From NCBI GenBank assembly GCA_934675165.1, contig CAKUPP010000002.1, forward strand, positions 50,642 through 114,641: a stretch of DNA of 64,000 nt. The letters run 5' to 3'. Both the position numbers and the translations under genes were made by a program. Source of the DNA: an uncultured Eubacteriales bacterium (GTDB taxonomy: Bacteria; Bacillota; Clostridia; Oscillospirales; Acutalibacteraceae). Shown piece by piece: positions 28,567 through 40,866 of the stretch. The stretch's first letter is position 1; each line of letters starts with the position of its first letter. The notes below the pieces were generated by a model. The model saw only the letters and a program-made list of their open reading frames with translations, ran no database searches and was not told the DNA's origin.

Positions 28567-29012
28567 TACACCTCACCATCCGTTTCTTTAAGGTTACATT
28601 CTGTATTTTCTCTCTCTACAAATTTACATTTAATTGGCAATTTGTGAGCTGCCAAACGCATAGCTTCTCTCGCAGTAGCTTCCGGCACGTCACCAATCTC
28701 AAACATAACCCTTCCTGGTTTTACAACAGAAACCCAAAATTCTGGAGATCCTTTACCTTTACCCATACGAGTTTCAGCAGGTTTTTTCGTAACCGGTTTG
28801 TCAGGAAATATTTTTATCCAAACTTTACCTGCTCTCTTGCAAAATCTTGTCATAGCAACACGAGCAGCTTCTATCTGATTTGAAGTAATCCAAGCGGGCT
28901 CCAATGCTTGCAAACCAAATTGTCCGTGAGAAACAACATTACCCCTTGTAGCACGACCTGTCATTCTTCCACGATGTACTTTTCTGTACTTAGTTCTTTT
29001 TGGCAATAGCAT
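28566..29012 (-). CDS. rplP: 50S ribosomal protein L16
   Basis: The ATG at 29012 follows GGGGG by eight bases and starts [17 protein letters not shown], the universal L16 start. The 148-residue protein contains RAWITS-like [16 protein letters not shown] and [18 protein letters not shown]. Its start lies within the last codons of rpsC (23-base overlap). Confidence 0.97.
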   Translation of the reverse strand: MLLPKRTKYRKVHRGRMTGRATRGNVVSHGQFGLQALEPAWITSNQIEAARVAMTRFCKRAGKVWIKIFPDKPVTKKPAETRMGKGKGSPEFWVSVVKPGRVMFEIGDVPEATAREAMRLAAHKLPIKCKFVERENTECNLKETDGEV

Positions 29013-29679
29013 CTTTACGGCCCCCTTTCGCAGCTCCAGGTTTGGAAGAGTTAACCAAAACTTCACCCTTATATATCCAAACTTTTACTCCGATAATACC
29101 ATAAGTTGTTGCCGCTTCGGCAAATCCATAATCTATATTTGCTCTAATTGTTTGAAGCGGAATTGTACCTTCGTGATAATGTTCAGTTCTTGCAATTTCA
29201 GCACCGCCAAGTCTTCCAGAAACTTGCGTTTTAATACCTTTTGCTCCAGCTTTCATCGAACGTCCCATAGCTTGTTTAAGTGCACGTCTAAAAGAAATTC
29301 TCTTCTCAAGCTGAGCAGCTATATTTTCGGCTACCAATTTAGCATTTACATCTGAATTTTTAACCTCAACTATATTTATCACTACAGGCTTTCCAATTAA
29401 TTTTTCACAAAAGACTTTTAATTTATCAATTTCTGCGCCACCTTTTCCAATTACAATACCAGGTTTAGCACAGTGAATATGAAGACGAACTTTAGAATTA
29501 TCTCTTTCGATTTCAATTTTTGGAACTCCCGCAGCTTTGAGCTTTTTAGTTAAAATTTTACGAATTTTATAATCTTCAACTAAAGCATCAGCAAAATCTT
29601 TTTTCTTAACAAACCAACGTGAATCCCAATTGTTAATTATCCCCACACGAAACCCGTGTGGATTTACTTTTTGCCCCAT
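28990..29679 (-). CDS. rpsC: 30S ribosomal protein S3
   Basis: The 229-residue protein begins [20 protein letters not shown]. It has the KH domain [14 protein letters not shown] and the C-terminal [20 protein letters not shown]. It forms part of the mRNA entry helicase centre. ATG follows AGGGGG. Confidence 0.97.
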   Translation of the reverse strand: MGQKVNPHGFRVGIINNWDSRWFVKKKDFADALVEDYKIRKILTKKLKAAGVPKIEIERDNSKVRLHIHCAKPGIVIGKGGAEIDKLKVFCEKLIGKPVVINIVEVKNSDVNAKLVAENIAAQLEKRISFRRALKQAMGRSMKAGAKGIKTQVSGRLGGAEIARTEHYHEGTIPLQTIRANIDYGFAEAATTYGIIGVKVWIYKGEVLVNSSKPGAAKGGRKDAIAKKN

Positions 29680-29697
29680 AGTTAACCCCCTTTTCCA

Positions 29698-30033
29698 CTA
29701 ATTTTTCTCTTCTAAAACTATAGTAACATGAGAGCTTCTTTTTTCGATTCTGTATGCTCTGCCCTTTGACATCGGTCTAATTCTTTTAAGAATTGGGCCA
29801 GGACATACAAAACATTTTGAAACGTAAAGACGAGATACATCCATCTGATAATTATTTACCGCATTAGCCATAGCTGATTTAAGCAATTTTTCAAGGTACT
29901 CACAAGCTGACTTGGGAGTGTTTTTGAGAATTGCCATAGCATACTCGACAGGTTTATTTCTGATCAAATCCAGAACTACAGAAACCTTACGCGGCGAAAT
30001 GCGAGCGTATCTTAAATGAGCTTTTGCTTCCAT
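29698..30033 (-). CDS. rplV: 50S ribosomal protein L22
   Basis: The 111-residue protein has [20 protein letters not shown] and ends [19 protein letters not shown]. Its extended beta-hairpin lines the exit tunnel. Position between rpsS and rpsC is canonical. Confidence 0.97.
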   Translation of the reverse strand: MEAKAHLRYARISPRKVSVVLDLIRNKPVEYAMAILKNTPKSACEYLEKLLKSAMANAVNNYQMDVSRLYVSKCFVCPGPILKRIRPMSKGRAYRIEKRSSHVTIVLEEKN

Positions 30034-30057
30034 GATTACAACTCCTTTCGCAGGTTA

Positions 30058-30336
30058 TTATTTTTTACCTGTTGTTTTTGAGCCAGCGTGCCCTTTAAAT
30101 GTTCTTGTTGGCGCAAATTCGCCAAGCTTATGTCCAACCATATCTTCCGTGATATATACAGGAACGTGTTTACGTCCATCGTGAACAGCAAACGTGTGAC
30201 CTACAAATTCAGGGAAAATTGTTGAAGATCTGCTCCAAGTCTTAAGTACCTTTTTTTCACCAGATTTATTTAATTCTTTTACTTTTTTAAACAAAGACGG
30301 TGCAACAAAAGGCGCTTTCTTTAAACTTCTACTCAA
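30058..30336 (-). CDS. rpsS: 30S ribosomal protein S19
   Basis: The 92-residue protein begins [19 protein letters not shown] and contains [20 protein letters not shown] and [15 protein letters not shown]. The start is TTG nine bases after GGAG. It contacts S13 in the 30S head. Confidence 0.97.
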   Translation of the reverse strand: MSRSLKKAPFVAPSLFKKVKELNKSGEKKVLKTWSRSSTIFPEFVGHTFAVHDGRKHVPVYITEDMVGHKLGEFAPTRTFKGHAGSKTTGKK

Positions 30337-30358
30337 TACAATGCACTCCTTTCCCTAA

Positions 30359-31192
30359 TTATTTGCCATTTCTACGTTTAACAATAAATTTGTTGGAAGA
30401 TTTTTTCTTAGATCTTGTTTTATATCCAAGAGCAGGTTTACCCCAAGGTGTAGTAGGTCCTGGTCTACCAACAGGAGATTTTCCTTCACCACCACCATGT
30501 GGGTGATCACATGGGTTCATAACAGAACCACGAACTGTTGGTCTCCAGCCCATATTGCGCTTACGACCTGCTTTACCAATTTTAACATTTTCATGATCTA
30601 TATTTCCAACTTGACCAATCGTAGCCATACATTCAACAGGAACATTTCTAAGTTCACCTGAAGGAAGTCTTAAAAGAGCAAGTTTTCCTTCTTTAGCCAT
30701 AAGTTGAGCCATATTTCCTGCTGCTCTTGCAAGCTGTGCACCTTTTCCAGGATAGAGTTCAACATTATGAATGAAAGTACCAACCGGAATATTTAAAAGC
30801 GGAAGAGCATTTCCCGTTTTAATATCAGCTGAAACACTAGCCATAATCTCTTGCCCTACTGTAAGTCCGTATGGAGCAATAATATATCTTTTTTCACCAT
30901 CAGTGTATTCGACCAACGCAATATGTGAAGAACGATTTGGATCATATTCTAAAGAAACAACTTTTCCAGGAACATCAAATTTCTGACGTTTAAAATCAAT
31001 TATACGATACTTTCTTCGATTTCCGCCGCCTCTATGACGAACAGTTATACGACCATAACTATTGCGACCTGCCTTTTTATTCAAAGAACAAAGAAGACTT
31101 CTCTCTGGACCCTTTTTCGACAACTCAGAATAATCTGTAACTGACATGTTTCTTCTGGAAGGTGTGGTCGGTTTATAATTTTTTATTGCCAA
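30359..31192 (-). CDS. rplB: 50S ribosomal protein L2
   Basis: The 277-residue protein includes [20 protein letters not shown], the peptidyl-transferase-proximal [14 protein letters not shown] and [19 protein letters not shown]. It starts with TTG behind AAGGAG. L2 is needed for subunit association and peptide bond formation. Confidence 0.97.
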   Translation of the reverse strand: MAIKNYKPTTPSRRNMSVTDYSELSKKGPERSLLCSLNKKAGRNSYGRITVRHRGGGNRRKYRIIDFKRQKFDVPGKVVSLEYDPNRSSHIALVEYTDGEKRYIIAPYGLTVGQEIMASVSADIKTGNALPLLNIPVGTFIHNVELYPGKGAQLARAAGNMAQLMAKEGKLALLRLPSGELRNVPVECMATIGQVGNIDHENVKIGKAGRKRNMGWRPTVRGSVMNPCDHPHGGGEGKSPVGRPGPTTPWGKPALGYKTRSKKKSSNKFIVKRRNGK

Positions 31193-31298
31193 TTAATTCA
31201 CTCTCCTTAATTTTTAAGCTTTGCGGAGGCTGACTCCTCCTTACACTGCTTTTATTAAATTAAACCAAAAACAATTAAAAAACTTAAATATTACCGAA

Positions 31299-31589
31299 TT
31301 AAATAATTCCTTCGAAAAACTCAATCCCTTTACTATCAGAAGTCAAAGTAACATAAGCTTTTTTCCAAGAAGGAGTATACCCAACAAATCTACCTTGACG
31401 ACGTTTTCTACCTCTAATTTTTAAAGTATTAACTTTTGCTACTTTAACCTTAAAAATATCTTCAACTGCTTTTGCAATCTCTATTTTCCCTGCTTTTTTT
31501 GCAACTTCAAAGGTGTATTTTTTATTAGGCATACCAAGCATTGTCTTTTCTGTAACTATAGGACGAATTATAATATCACGTGCCAACAT
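31299..31589 (-). CDS. rplW: 50S ribosomal protein L23
   Basis: The 96-residue protein begins [17 protein letters not shown] and contains VNTLKIRGRKRRQGRFVGY, typical of L23 at the tunnel exit (docking site for trigger factor and SRP). Its ATG overlaps the rplD stop by one base. A 106-base spacer with a small GGAGG/CCTCC hairpin (31225-31240) separates it from rplB. Confidence 0.97.
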   Translation of the reverse strand: MLARDIIIRPIVTEKTMLGMPNKKYTFEVAKKAGKIEIAKAVEDIFKVKVAKVNTLKIRGRKRRQGRFVGYTPSWKKAYVTLTSDSKGIEFFEGII

Positions 31590-32212
31590 TACGCATACAC
31601 CTCCTCAATTTTGCTAATTGCATCTTTAACAATAACTAACTTACGAGAATTTAAAATATCGTAAACATTAAGTGTATTAACCTGAGATGTTTTTACACCA
31701 GAAATATTCCTTGCCGATTTAATAATTTTATCATCCATTTCCGGCAATACTATTAAAGCTTTATCATTTGCATTTATCGCATTTAAAACATTAATAACAG
31801 ATTTAGTTCTATACTCAGCAAGCTCAAAAGAATCAAGAACCACAATAGAGTCATCAAGCAACTTGCTTGAAAAAGCTGACTTCATAGCCAAACGTTTAAC
31901 TTTTTTGTTAAGAGAATAGCTATAATCACGCGGCTTTGGCGCAAATACAATACCACCATGTTTCCACTGCGGAGCTCTGATAGACCCCTGTCTTGCATGA
32001 CCGGTTCCTTTTTGTCTCCATGGTTTTCTTCCGCCACCGGATACTTCTGAACGCGTTAACGCACTTTGAGTTCCTTGCCGTTTATTTGCCAAATGATTTA
32101 CAACAACATCATGCATAACTGATACATTCGGCTTTATGCCAAAAACAAAATCAGAAAGTTCAACAGTTCCCACTTCTTTACCTGTCATATCAAGTACAGC
32201 TACTTTAGGCAT
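31589..32212 (-). CDS. rplD: 50S ribosomal protein L4
   Basis: ATG at 32212 is seven bases after AGGAGG; the GTG codon before it is too close to that site. The 207-residue protein contains [20 protein letters not shown] and [19 protein letters not shown], the L4 tunnel loop. In proteobacteria L4 represses the S10 operon; whether it does here is unknown. Confidence 0.97.
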   Translation of the reverse strand: MPKVAVLDMTGKEVGTVELSDFVFGIKPNVSVMHDVVVNHLANKRQGTQSALTRSEVSGGGRKPWRQKGTGHARQGSIRAPQWKHGGIVFAPKPRDYSYSLNKKVKRLAMKSAFSSKLLDDSIVVLDSFELAEYRTKSVINVLNAINANDKALIVLPEMDDKIIKSARNISGVKTSQVNTLNVYDILNSRKLVIVKDAISKIEEVYA

Positions 32213-32228
32213 CACAATTCCTCCTTCC

Positions 32229-32861
32229 TTATGCTTTTACACTGTCACGAATAAGTACGATTCCACCGTTTGGACCCGGAACAGCACCTTTTATCGCAAT
32301 CAAATTGTTTTCTGCATCAATTTTAACAATTTTCAAATTTTGTACTGTAACTCTTTCAGCACCAAGATGACCAGACATCTTTTTTCCCTTAAAAACTCTC
32401 GAAGGATCAGAACAAGCGCCTATCGATCCACCTTTGCGAACAGTAGGTCCAGTACCATGAGTTTCTTTAAGTCTTCCAAAATTCCAGCGCTTAATTACGC
32501 CCGCATATCCTTTTCCTTTGCTCGTGCCAATTACATCTACTTTTTGACCATTTTCAAATACGTCAGCTTTGATTATATCGCCAACATTCATATTTGAAAC
32601 ATCTTCAAAGCGAAACTCTTTTAAAACTCTTTTTGGTGCCACATCAGATTTATCAAAATGACCCTTCATGGGTTTATTAACCAATTTAGGCCTTAAATCA
32701 CCAAATCCAATCTGCACAGCATCATACCCGTCGATCTCAATTGTTTTTTTCTGAGAAATCACACACGGCCCTGCTTCAATGACTGTTACCGGAATAATTT
32801 TACCATTTTCATCAAAAACTTGGGTCATTCCTACCTTTTTCCCAATGATCGCCTTTTTCAT
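32229..32861 (-). CDS. rplC: 50S ribosomal protein L3
   Basis: The 210-residue protein begins [20 protein letters not shown] and has the central [19 protein letters not shown] and [20 protein letters not shown]. It is an early assembly protein reaching the peptidyl-transferase centre. A perfect hairpin (GTTAACCAA/TTGGTTAAC, 32891-32910) lies in the 74-base spacer upstream. Confidence 0.97.
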   Translation of the reverse strand: MKKAIIGKKVGMTQVFDENGKIIPVTVIEAGPCVISQKKTIEIDGYDAVQIGFGDLRPKLVNKPMKGHFDKSDVAPKRVLKEFRFEDVSNMNVGDIIKADVFENGQKVDVIGTSKGKGYAGVIKRWNFGRLKETHGTGPTVRKGGSIGACSDPSRVFKGKKMSGHLGAERVTVQNLKIVKIDAENNLIAIKGAVPGPNGGIVLIRDSVKA

Positions 32862-32890
32862 ATAACTCTTTCCTCCTATTTAGGTTATTG

Positions 32891-32910
32891 GTTAACCAAT
32901 TTTGGTTAAC
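32891..32910 (-). repeat. Perfect hairpin in the rpsJ-rplC spacer
   Basis: GTTAACCAA and TTGGTTAAC are separated by two bases. There is no T run after it, so it is more likely an mRNA processing or stability element than a terminator. Confidence 0.6.
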
Positions 32911-32935
32911 TTGACCTCGGCTGCGTGTTCGTTGA

Positions 32936-33247
32936 TTATAGTTTTATTTCTATTTCAACACCTGCAGGGAGCTCAAGATTCATCATAGAATCAACTGTTT
33001 TTTCAGATGGCTTTAATATGTCGATAAGCCTTTTATGAGTCCTCATTTCAAATTGTTCGCGGCTATCTTTGTTAACGTGAACAGAACGAAGAATTGTAAC
33101 GACTTGCTTTTCAGTTGGTAACGGTATAGGACCAGAAACCTTTGAACCCGTCTTTGTTGCAGTTTGAACAATTTTTAAGGACGCTGCATCAACAAGTTTT
33201 GCATCATAACCTTTAATTCTAACCCTGATTTTTTCTTTGACTGCCAT
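32936..33247 (-). CDS. rpsJ: 30S ribosomal protein S10 (NusE)
   Basis: The 103-residue protein has [19 protein letters not shown] and [20 protein letters not shown] followed by [17 protein letters not shown]. It is the first gene of the ribosomal supercluster and doubles as a transcription antitermination factor. ATG follows AAGGAGG. A long leader precedes it. Confidence 0.97.
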   Translation of the reverse strand: MAVKEKIRVRIKGYDAKLVDAASLKIVQTATKTGSKVSGPIPLPTEKQVVTILRSVHVNKDSREQFEMRTHKRLIDILKPSEKTVDSMMNLELPAGVEIEIKL

Positions 33248-33521
33248 TAAATCGCCTCCTTACATTATTATAGTGGGCGGCATTTATGCTATCCACTTGC
33301 CCGGGTGTTCCGCGTTTGTATAAAATAAAAACGGATAAACTACACGTTTAGCCCGGTTTAGTCAAAAGCATATAATTTTAAACTATACATATTCAATTTA
33401 TATGTATAAATTCAAAACTTTTTAAAACTTTTCGCCCGGTTTAAAATCGGACATACTCCACGGAAAAACCGATTTTACAATCGCAACCTCCCGCTTCAAC
33501 GCATATCATCTGCAGTCGTAC
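33248..33521 (-). promoter_or_regulatory. Long 5' leader of the S10 operon
   Basis: About 270 bases separate the predicted start of transcription from rpsJ with no open frame of note. The leader contains a hairpin AAAATCGG/CCGATTTT around CCGTGGAGTATG (33433-33475 region) and repeats of AAACCGGGC, plus CACCCGGGC near 33300. Long S10 leaders regulate ribosomal protein synthesis in many bacteria; the mechanism here cannot be read off directly. Confidence 0.6.
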
Positions 33522-33527
33522 CGTTTT

Positions 33528-33556
33528 ATGATATCATAACAAGATAAAAAAATCAA
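33528..33556 (-). promoter_or_regulatory. Predicted promoter of the S10/spc/alpha operon
   Basis: On the minus strand TTGATT (33556-33551) and TATCAT (33533-33528) are separated by 17 bases. It is the only good promoter between the secreted-protein gene and rpsJ. Confidence 0.6.
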
Positions 33557-33598
33557 GCTTTTTATAAAATCTATTTTTACATTTTCCTTTTATGATTA

Positions 33599-34762
33599 TC
33601 ATTTTACCCACTCAATCAAATGATCCGAATTATCAGACAACACACTACATAGTTTTGCCGTATCACTTAAACTTTTTTTGACACTATTTAAACTTTCTTT
33701 TGCATCCTTTAAAGCTTTCCACATAGACAATGGAGAATCTTCTTTGCTTAATTGTTTCGCTGAATCTTTTACAAATGTAATCGCCCACATTGGCGCAGCA
33801 TCCGAACTAAGCCAGCGTACATCAAATATTGGTGCACCATATTTTTCAATACCATTATGACACCAAAAACCAATAAAAGGCATCTTACCATGACGAAATG
33901 GATCATACCAAGGTATTGATGTATTATCTTTTGCCATAACAACAATATTTGAACCAAGATATTTTTCATCAACAATTAAATTAAAAAAGGTAATAATAAT
34001 AGTTTCTGTATCAGCTATGTTACGCGCATCTTCATTAACCGCAGCATACCCTTGTGACACAAAATATACGCCGAATGCATGTAACACAACAAATATCACA
34101 TGTGGAATATATGGCGCAAATTTAAATATACCACTACTAGTTTTAATTTCACCACTACTAATAAATTCATTAGTACACTTACACAAAGATTCCGCCATCT
34201 GTTTTGGATTCTTAATTCTAAAAATCTCCATACTTCTTTTAAATGCATTTATTAATACTTCTGGTGTAAATCCAAAAGCAGCCGCTCCTTCTTTGATAAT
34301 ATCTACAACTATTCCTCCTTTATCTAAAACTTCCTTCGCCAAAAATTTAAGTTTCTTACCATGTTCAATCATTCTCACAGCTGACCCAGAATCAAGTCGT
34401 TGACTCGCATTTTTAAGACAATTTATCAGAATACTACATATTCCAAAAGATTCCGTATCCACTACACCAGGTAAATTCCAAACATAAACATCTCTAGTTT
34501 CTCCTTTATAAGTACCACCTGGCTGAATATAGTACAAAGATACAACATCATGTTTCATAAATTTATCACTTGGATTTGCACAAAATCCATTAGCACCTTT
34601 AGATGTTCCCTTTTTCGACTTTCTAGTTCCATAGTATTGATCACAAAATTTTGCTATTAAAGCAGCCTCATCAATTTTTGGACTCATACCAAAGATATTA
34701 TTTGTAAATAAAGTTATCCCAAGAAGCACCGAAATACAACGAACACTTACCTTTTTTATCAT
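33599..34762 (-). CDS. Secreted protein of unknown function, paralogue of the gene at 35586
   Basis: The ATG at 34762 is preceded by GGGTGA and gives 387 residues with a signal peptide (MIKKVSVRCISVLLGITLFTN...FG). Two blocks are shared with the protein at 35586-36350: TRDVYVWNLPG near residue 90, and SNIVVMAKDN...FIGF...GAPI near residues 270-315. A hydrophobic stretch (YIPHVIFVVLHAFGVYFVSQ) lies in the middle and a coiled C-terminus follows. It overlaps the gene upstream, so the two are co-expressed. I do not recognise the family. Export by Sec is predicted; attachment to the membrane is possible. Confidence 0.75.
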   Translation of the reverse strand: MIKKVSVRCISVLLGITLFTNNIFGMSPKIDEAALIAKFCDQYYGTRKSKKGTSKGANGFCANPSDKFMKHDVVSLYYIQPGGTYKGETRDVYVWNLPGVVDTESFGICSILINCLKNASQRLDSGSAVRMIEHGKKLKFLAKEVLDKGGIVVDIIKEGAAAFGFTPEVLINAFKRSMEIFRIKNPKQMAESLCKCTNEFISSGEIKTSSGIFKFAPYIPHVIFVVLHAFGVYFVSQGYAAVNEDARNIADTETIIITFFNLIVDEKYLGSNIVVMAKDNTSIPWYDPFRHGKMPFIGFWCHNGIEKYGAPIFDVRWLSSDAAPMWAITFVKDSAKQLSKEDSPLSMWKALKDAKESLNSVKKSLSDTAKLCSVLSDNSDHLIEWVK

Positions 34763-34767
34763 ATCTC

Positions 34768-35376
34768 TCACCCAATTCTATCTAATCTGTATTTTGTTTT
34801 TAAAGGCGTTACCATATAAGGAATATTTGCTCCACCACGTTCCACCTGATAAATAAACCCTTTTTCATCGAAAAATAATGTATAATAAAAATCTCTTTTA
34901 ACATCAGATTCCTTGGCCAACCCATCCGCTATGTGTGAATTTACTCTCCGCTTGGTTGCATCAATCACGTTGATCCGTTCTTCAACAGCATCTTTTTGAC
35001 TTTTCAAACTATCAACAAAACAATTAAATCCCATCGTGACACCTACTAAACTCAACGCACCTAACATACCTAATGCTATTCCAGGTATCAATTTATTACC
35101 TTTATTAACACACACAAATATCCCCGCCACTATACATAAAACAGATGACACATTTGAAACAATTTTTATATTAGTGTACCTTTTTCTTTTAATATTAATA
35201 TCATTAATAATTTCCTCTAAAAGTTGTTTATGTTTCTCACTCAATTGCGATAATTCTTCATATGTATAAGTTATCGTTTTTCCACCATCCGAGAAATATT
35301 CAACTTCATACCCACTAACACCACAACTTAAAAACCCCATCAAAACTACCATGATTAACGATAACAATTTTTTCAT
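34768..35376 (-). CDS. Signal-peptide protein with coiled region and one or two membrane spans
   Basis: The 202-residue protein starts with a signal peptide ending in LSCGVSG, which might also be read as a lipobox (LMGFLSCG). A helical segment (YEELSQLSEKHKQLLEEIIN) follows, then two hydrophobic stretches (VLCIVAGIFVCV and IALGMLGALSLVGVTMGF) and a C-terminal domain (YYTLFFDEKGFIYQVERGG). GGAGG precedes the ATG by eight bases. It is the first gene of a two-gene unit with the secreted protein downstream. No family is recognised. Confidence 0.7.
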   Translation of the reverse strand: MKKLLSLIMVVLMGFLSCGVSGYEVEYFSDGGKTITYTYEELSQLSEKHKQLLEEIINDINIKRKRYTNIKIVSNVSSVLCIVAGIFVCVNKGNKLIPGIALGMLGALSLVGVTMGFNCFVDSLKSQKDAVEERINVIDATKRRVNSHIADGLAKESDVKRDFYYTLFFDEKGFIYQVERGGANIPYMVTPLKTKYRLDRIG

Positions 35377-35585
35377 AAAATATCCTCCTATTTATTTAAT
35401 ATACTAAATATTTTCTTTAAAATCGACTCATCAAACATTCACTCCTAAAAAATTATCTTCATCTTTAATTTTTATAAAACTTTTTACTATTAATATCTGA
35501 TATCAACTAACCATACACACCTCACTATTTGACATCTAATTTTCAACTTAGTTAAAACTCTAATTATCGTGCTAATCTTAATTAC

Positions 35586-36350
35586 CTAATCCAAATTCTT
35601 CATATCCACTATCTCAGTTTCAAACTTAACATTATGAAAATAATCTCTGCTTTTAACAATCGGTCCAATAGTTTCACTTAAACCATCTATGCGTTTAAAA
35701 CCAATGTATACACTTTTTCGACAACAACAGCTATCTCGCTTATCAAAAGCTATAACTAAAACATTACTATTTAAAAATGCACCATTTTCAATTAACTTAA
35801 CCAACTTTTTTCTCATTTTTTTTATATCTTTACTCTTACTCTCAATCCCACGAGATGTGCAACCAGCACAACAAGTCAAACAACTACAGAAGCATGCACA
35901 ACAGCCACACCCAAGAACAATTGGCAACCTAATTATTTCTAGCTCTTTAGGAACATCTACAGCTGCTATAGCTGCAGTCGCTGTGGCCAAAGATGCAGCT
36001 GCACCACCTGTAACTTCCATAACTATATTCGACGTATCTTTTCTCATGCTGTTTTTGTAATTATCTTTTAAATGCTCATAGCAAATATTTTGGATGAGTT
36101 TTCCAACTTCAATACCAGATTTTCCAGGCAAATTAAAAACGTAAACATCTCTCTTTTTACCTATAACATTTTCACGTTTATAAACAAATTGTCCACTTGG
36201 ATCACCAAATTTACTTCTATTTTCGAATTCTTTTACAACATCACCATAATTTACACGGGGAACTTTGCCATATTCACCTTCTGCGTGTATAATATAGGTA
36301 ACTGTTAACATGAACGATAAAATAAACACCAACAATTTTTTTATTTTCAC
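35586..36350 (-). CDS. Secreted protein with cysteine cluster, paralogue of the gene at 33599
   Basis: The 254-residue protein starts with GTG behind GAGGAG and has a signal peptide (MKIKKLLVFILSFMLTVTYIIHA). It shares KRDVYVFNLPG (near residue 68) and SNVLVIAFDK...YIGF...GPIVKSRDYF with the protein at 33599. Between these lie an Ala/Thr-rich hydrophobic segment and a dense cysteine cluster, GCGCCACFCSCLTCCAGC (nine cysteines in seventeen residues), followed by SCCC near residue 205. The cluster is absent from the paralogue. Function unknown; metal binding, disulfides or lipidation in a host are all conceivable. Confidence 0.7.
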   Translation of the reverse strand: MKIKKLLVFILSFMLTVTYIIHAEGEYGKVPRVNYGDVVKEFENRSKFGDPSGQFVYKRENVIGKKRDVYVFNLPGKSGIEVGKLIQNICYEHLKDNYKNSMRKDTSNIVMEVTGGAAASLATATAAIAAVDVPKELEIIRLPIVLGCGCCACFCSCLTCCAGCTSRGIESKSKDIKKMRKKLVKLIENGAFLNSNVLVIAFDKRDSCCCRKSVYIGFKRIDGLSETIGPIVKSRDYFHNVKFETEIVDMKNLD

Positions 36351-36602
36351 ACTAAATCACTCCTCTAAAACAAATGTTGCTTAATATGCAATCTAAAATA
36401 TAATGTACGACAAACCCTAATGATTTAACATAAAATTACAAGCATTGACAACAATATCCAAACTAAACATTTTTACGCTAAATTATCTAACAACATTCTA
36501 ACTCAATAATTTAATATAGTTAGTCGTTATTTGTCGATTTTTTATTTGATTTAATTTCTAAACAACAATTAATTCAGAACTTAAACTGTTGAGGAGGGGA
36601 AA

Positions 36603-37134
36603 ATGGCCAAAAGCGTTATAAAGCGGATTAATGAAAACGATATAGAGTAAAGACTGATAGTTACATACTCTACCAAATACCAAGAGTATCAAAAGCATAC
36701 TTAGAAATAGTCAAATATTAAGGGCGAAAAAAATAATTGAAAGTAATCCTCTAAAATTAGACAAACCTAAACAAAATGATCCCAAGAGGTTTATTAAAAC
36801 AATAAGCCTTACTGATAATGGTGAAATTGCTGACAATACAAGTTATTTCATTAATAAAAATGTCATCAAAGCACACTTTCTTATATGTTTTTTAGCATTA
36901 ACCATATATCGTCATTTAGGCAAAAAGATGAAAAACGAATATACTATTCACGAATTACTACACACTCTTAGATCAATGAATCTAAGATCTGGATCTTTTG
37001 GTTCATATATTACCAACCATATCAGAACTGATTTAACTGATGATTTATACTCTAAATTTTAATCTAAAACTAACTTCGAAGCCATAAAAGAAAAAAATTT
37101 AAAAAATATTTGTAAAAATACAAAAACCAAGTGA
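36603..37134 (+). pseudogene. Decayed IS1634-like transposase remnant
   Basis: The plus strand from an ATG behind GAGGAGGGG encodes MAKSVIKRINENDIE, a stop, then RLIVTYSTKYQEYQKHT, further stops, and in another frame KRFIKTISLTDNGEIADNTS. A join to VIKAHFLICFLALTIYRHL and RTDLTDDLYSKF, a stop and SKTNFEAIKEKNL follows. These blocks match the C-terminal half of IS1634-type DDE transposases, but the segment with most catalytic residues is deleted. At least one frameshift and several stops are present, so it is inactive. Terminal inverted repeats were not identified. Confidence 0.8.
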
Positions 37135-37157
37135 GCGTACGCATCTTTTTTTAAAAT

Positions 37158-37204
37158 AAAAAGTCTCTAAACCATTGATTATTTATGGAATCTAGAGACT
37201 TTTT
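37158..37204. terminator. Stem-loop with flanking A and T runs (bidirectional terminator)
   Basis: AAAAAGTCTCTA (37158-37169) pairs with TAGAGACTTTTT (37193-37204). It lies between the transposase remnant and the broken secreted-protein gene and could end transcription from either side. Confidence 0.7.
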
Positions 37205-37219
37205 GCTTTTTTCAACTGT

Positions 37220-37846
37220 TTAAAATGGACTTATATCGAATAAACAGTTTTTTGATCTTATAAATTCTTCTAATTCACCTAACTCAACGATCCTATCATC
37301 TAACCCTTTATCACTCGAATTGAATGGGCACAAAGCATAATGACACTCTGATATTACTTCCGCATCATTCTCATTTATATTGTAAAATTTAACTGCAAAC
37401 CCCTTGCCTATCCTAGGCTGAATAAAGAAAACATTTTCATACTCATCTATTTTTTGTGTAAATCCAGAAATTTTACTAATTACTTTTTCTTTTAAATTTT
37501 AATCACTACCTATAACCGCTATGTTTAACTGCATATATTCAATGCTATTTTCAAAAATGTATCTAGGCGATTCCGCTATTTGGAAAGAAGATTCACTCGA
37601 ACTAAATGAAGGAGTTCCAAACATACATATACCTGCCATAGTTGCTATACCAGCACACCCTAACCCTATACCTATTTTTTGTTTTAAAGATAAACCTTTT
37701 TTATTTTCCGTTTTGGTTACATTAGTACTCTGTGAAACATGTTCAATTGCTGTAGAAGGTTTGCAGGCACACGCATTACCCAAAAAGCCTTGAGTCAATA
37801 TAACTAATGATAAAAGAAAAGCTGTAAAAATTTTTTTGTTTAACAT
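37220..37846 (-). pseudogene. Secreted protein gene interrupted by an in-frame TAA
   Basis: From the ATG at 37846 a 115-codon frame encodes a signal peptide (LLSLVILTQGFLGNACACKP), a linker and a second hydrophobic segment (IGIGLGCAGIATMAGICMFG), ending in TAA at 37501-37499. The same frame then continues without any start codon for 92 codons to TAA at 37220, encoding FFIQPRIGKGFAVKFYN and LDDRIVELGELEEFI. A single nonsense change in a gene of about 208 codons is the simplest reading. The first part alone may still be made as a short secreted protein. It belongs to the same type of signal-plus-second-span proteins as its neighbours. Confidence 0.65.
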
Positions 37847-37989
37847 AGCGGCCTCCTGTCGTTTTTTTAAAATATTTTTTACTTATTGCTAATTTAATTA
37901 TATCACAAAACAAAACAAAATGCAAAACGTTTATTACAAATGTTATAAACACAAACAAATACAGTACTACAAAAATTTTTTCATAAACT

Positions 37990-38034
37990 AAAAAAACAGC
38001 CTTCTATGATGAAAAATCATATAAAAGACTGTTT
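37990..38034 (-). terminator. Rho-independent terminator of guaB
   Basis: On the minus strand AACAGTCTTTTATATGAT pairs with ATCATAGAAGGCTGTT, with a T-rich loop, and is followed by a T run. It lies 40 bases after the guaB stop. Confidence 0.85.
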
Positions 38035-38073
38035 ATTATTTTGCAAAAATTCCTAATAATAAAATTTTATCTT

Positions 38074-40864
<2,791 letters not shown>

Positions 40865-40866
40865 AA

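Noticed and set aside
31225..31240. GGAGG/CCTCC hairpin in the rplW-rplB spacer as an attenuator
   Set aside because: The stem is only five base pairs with no T run, too weak to support a regulatory claim.
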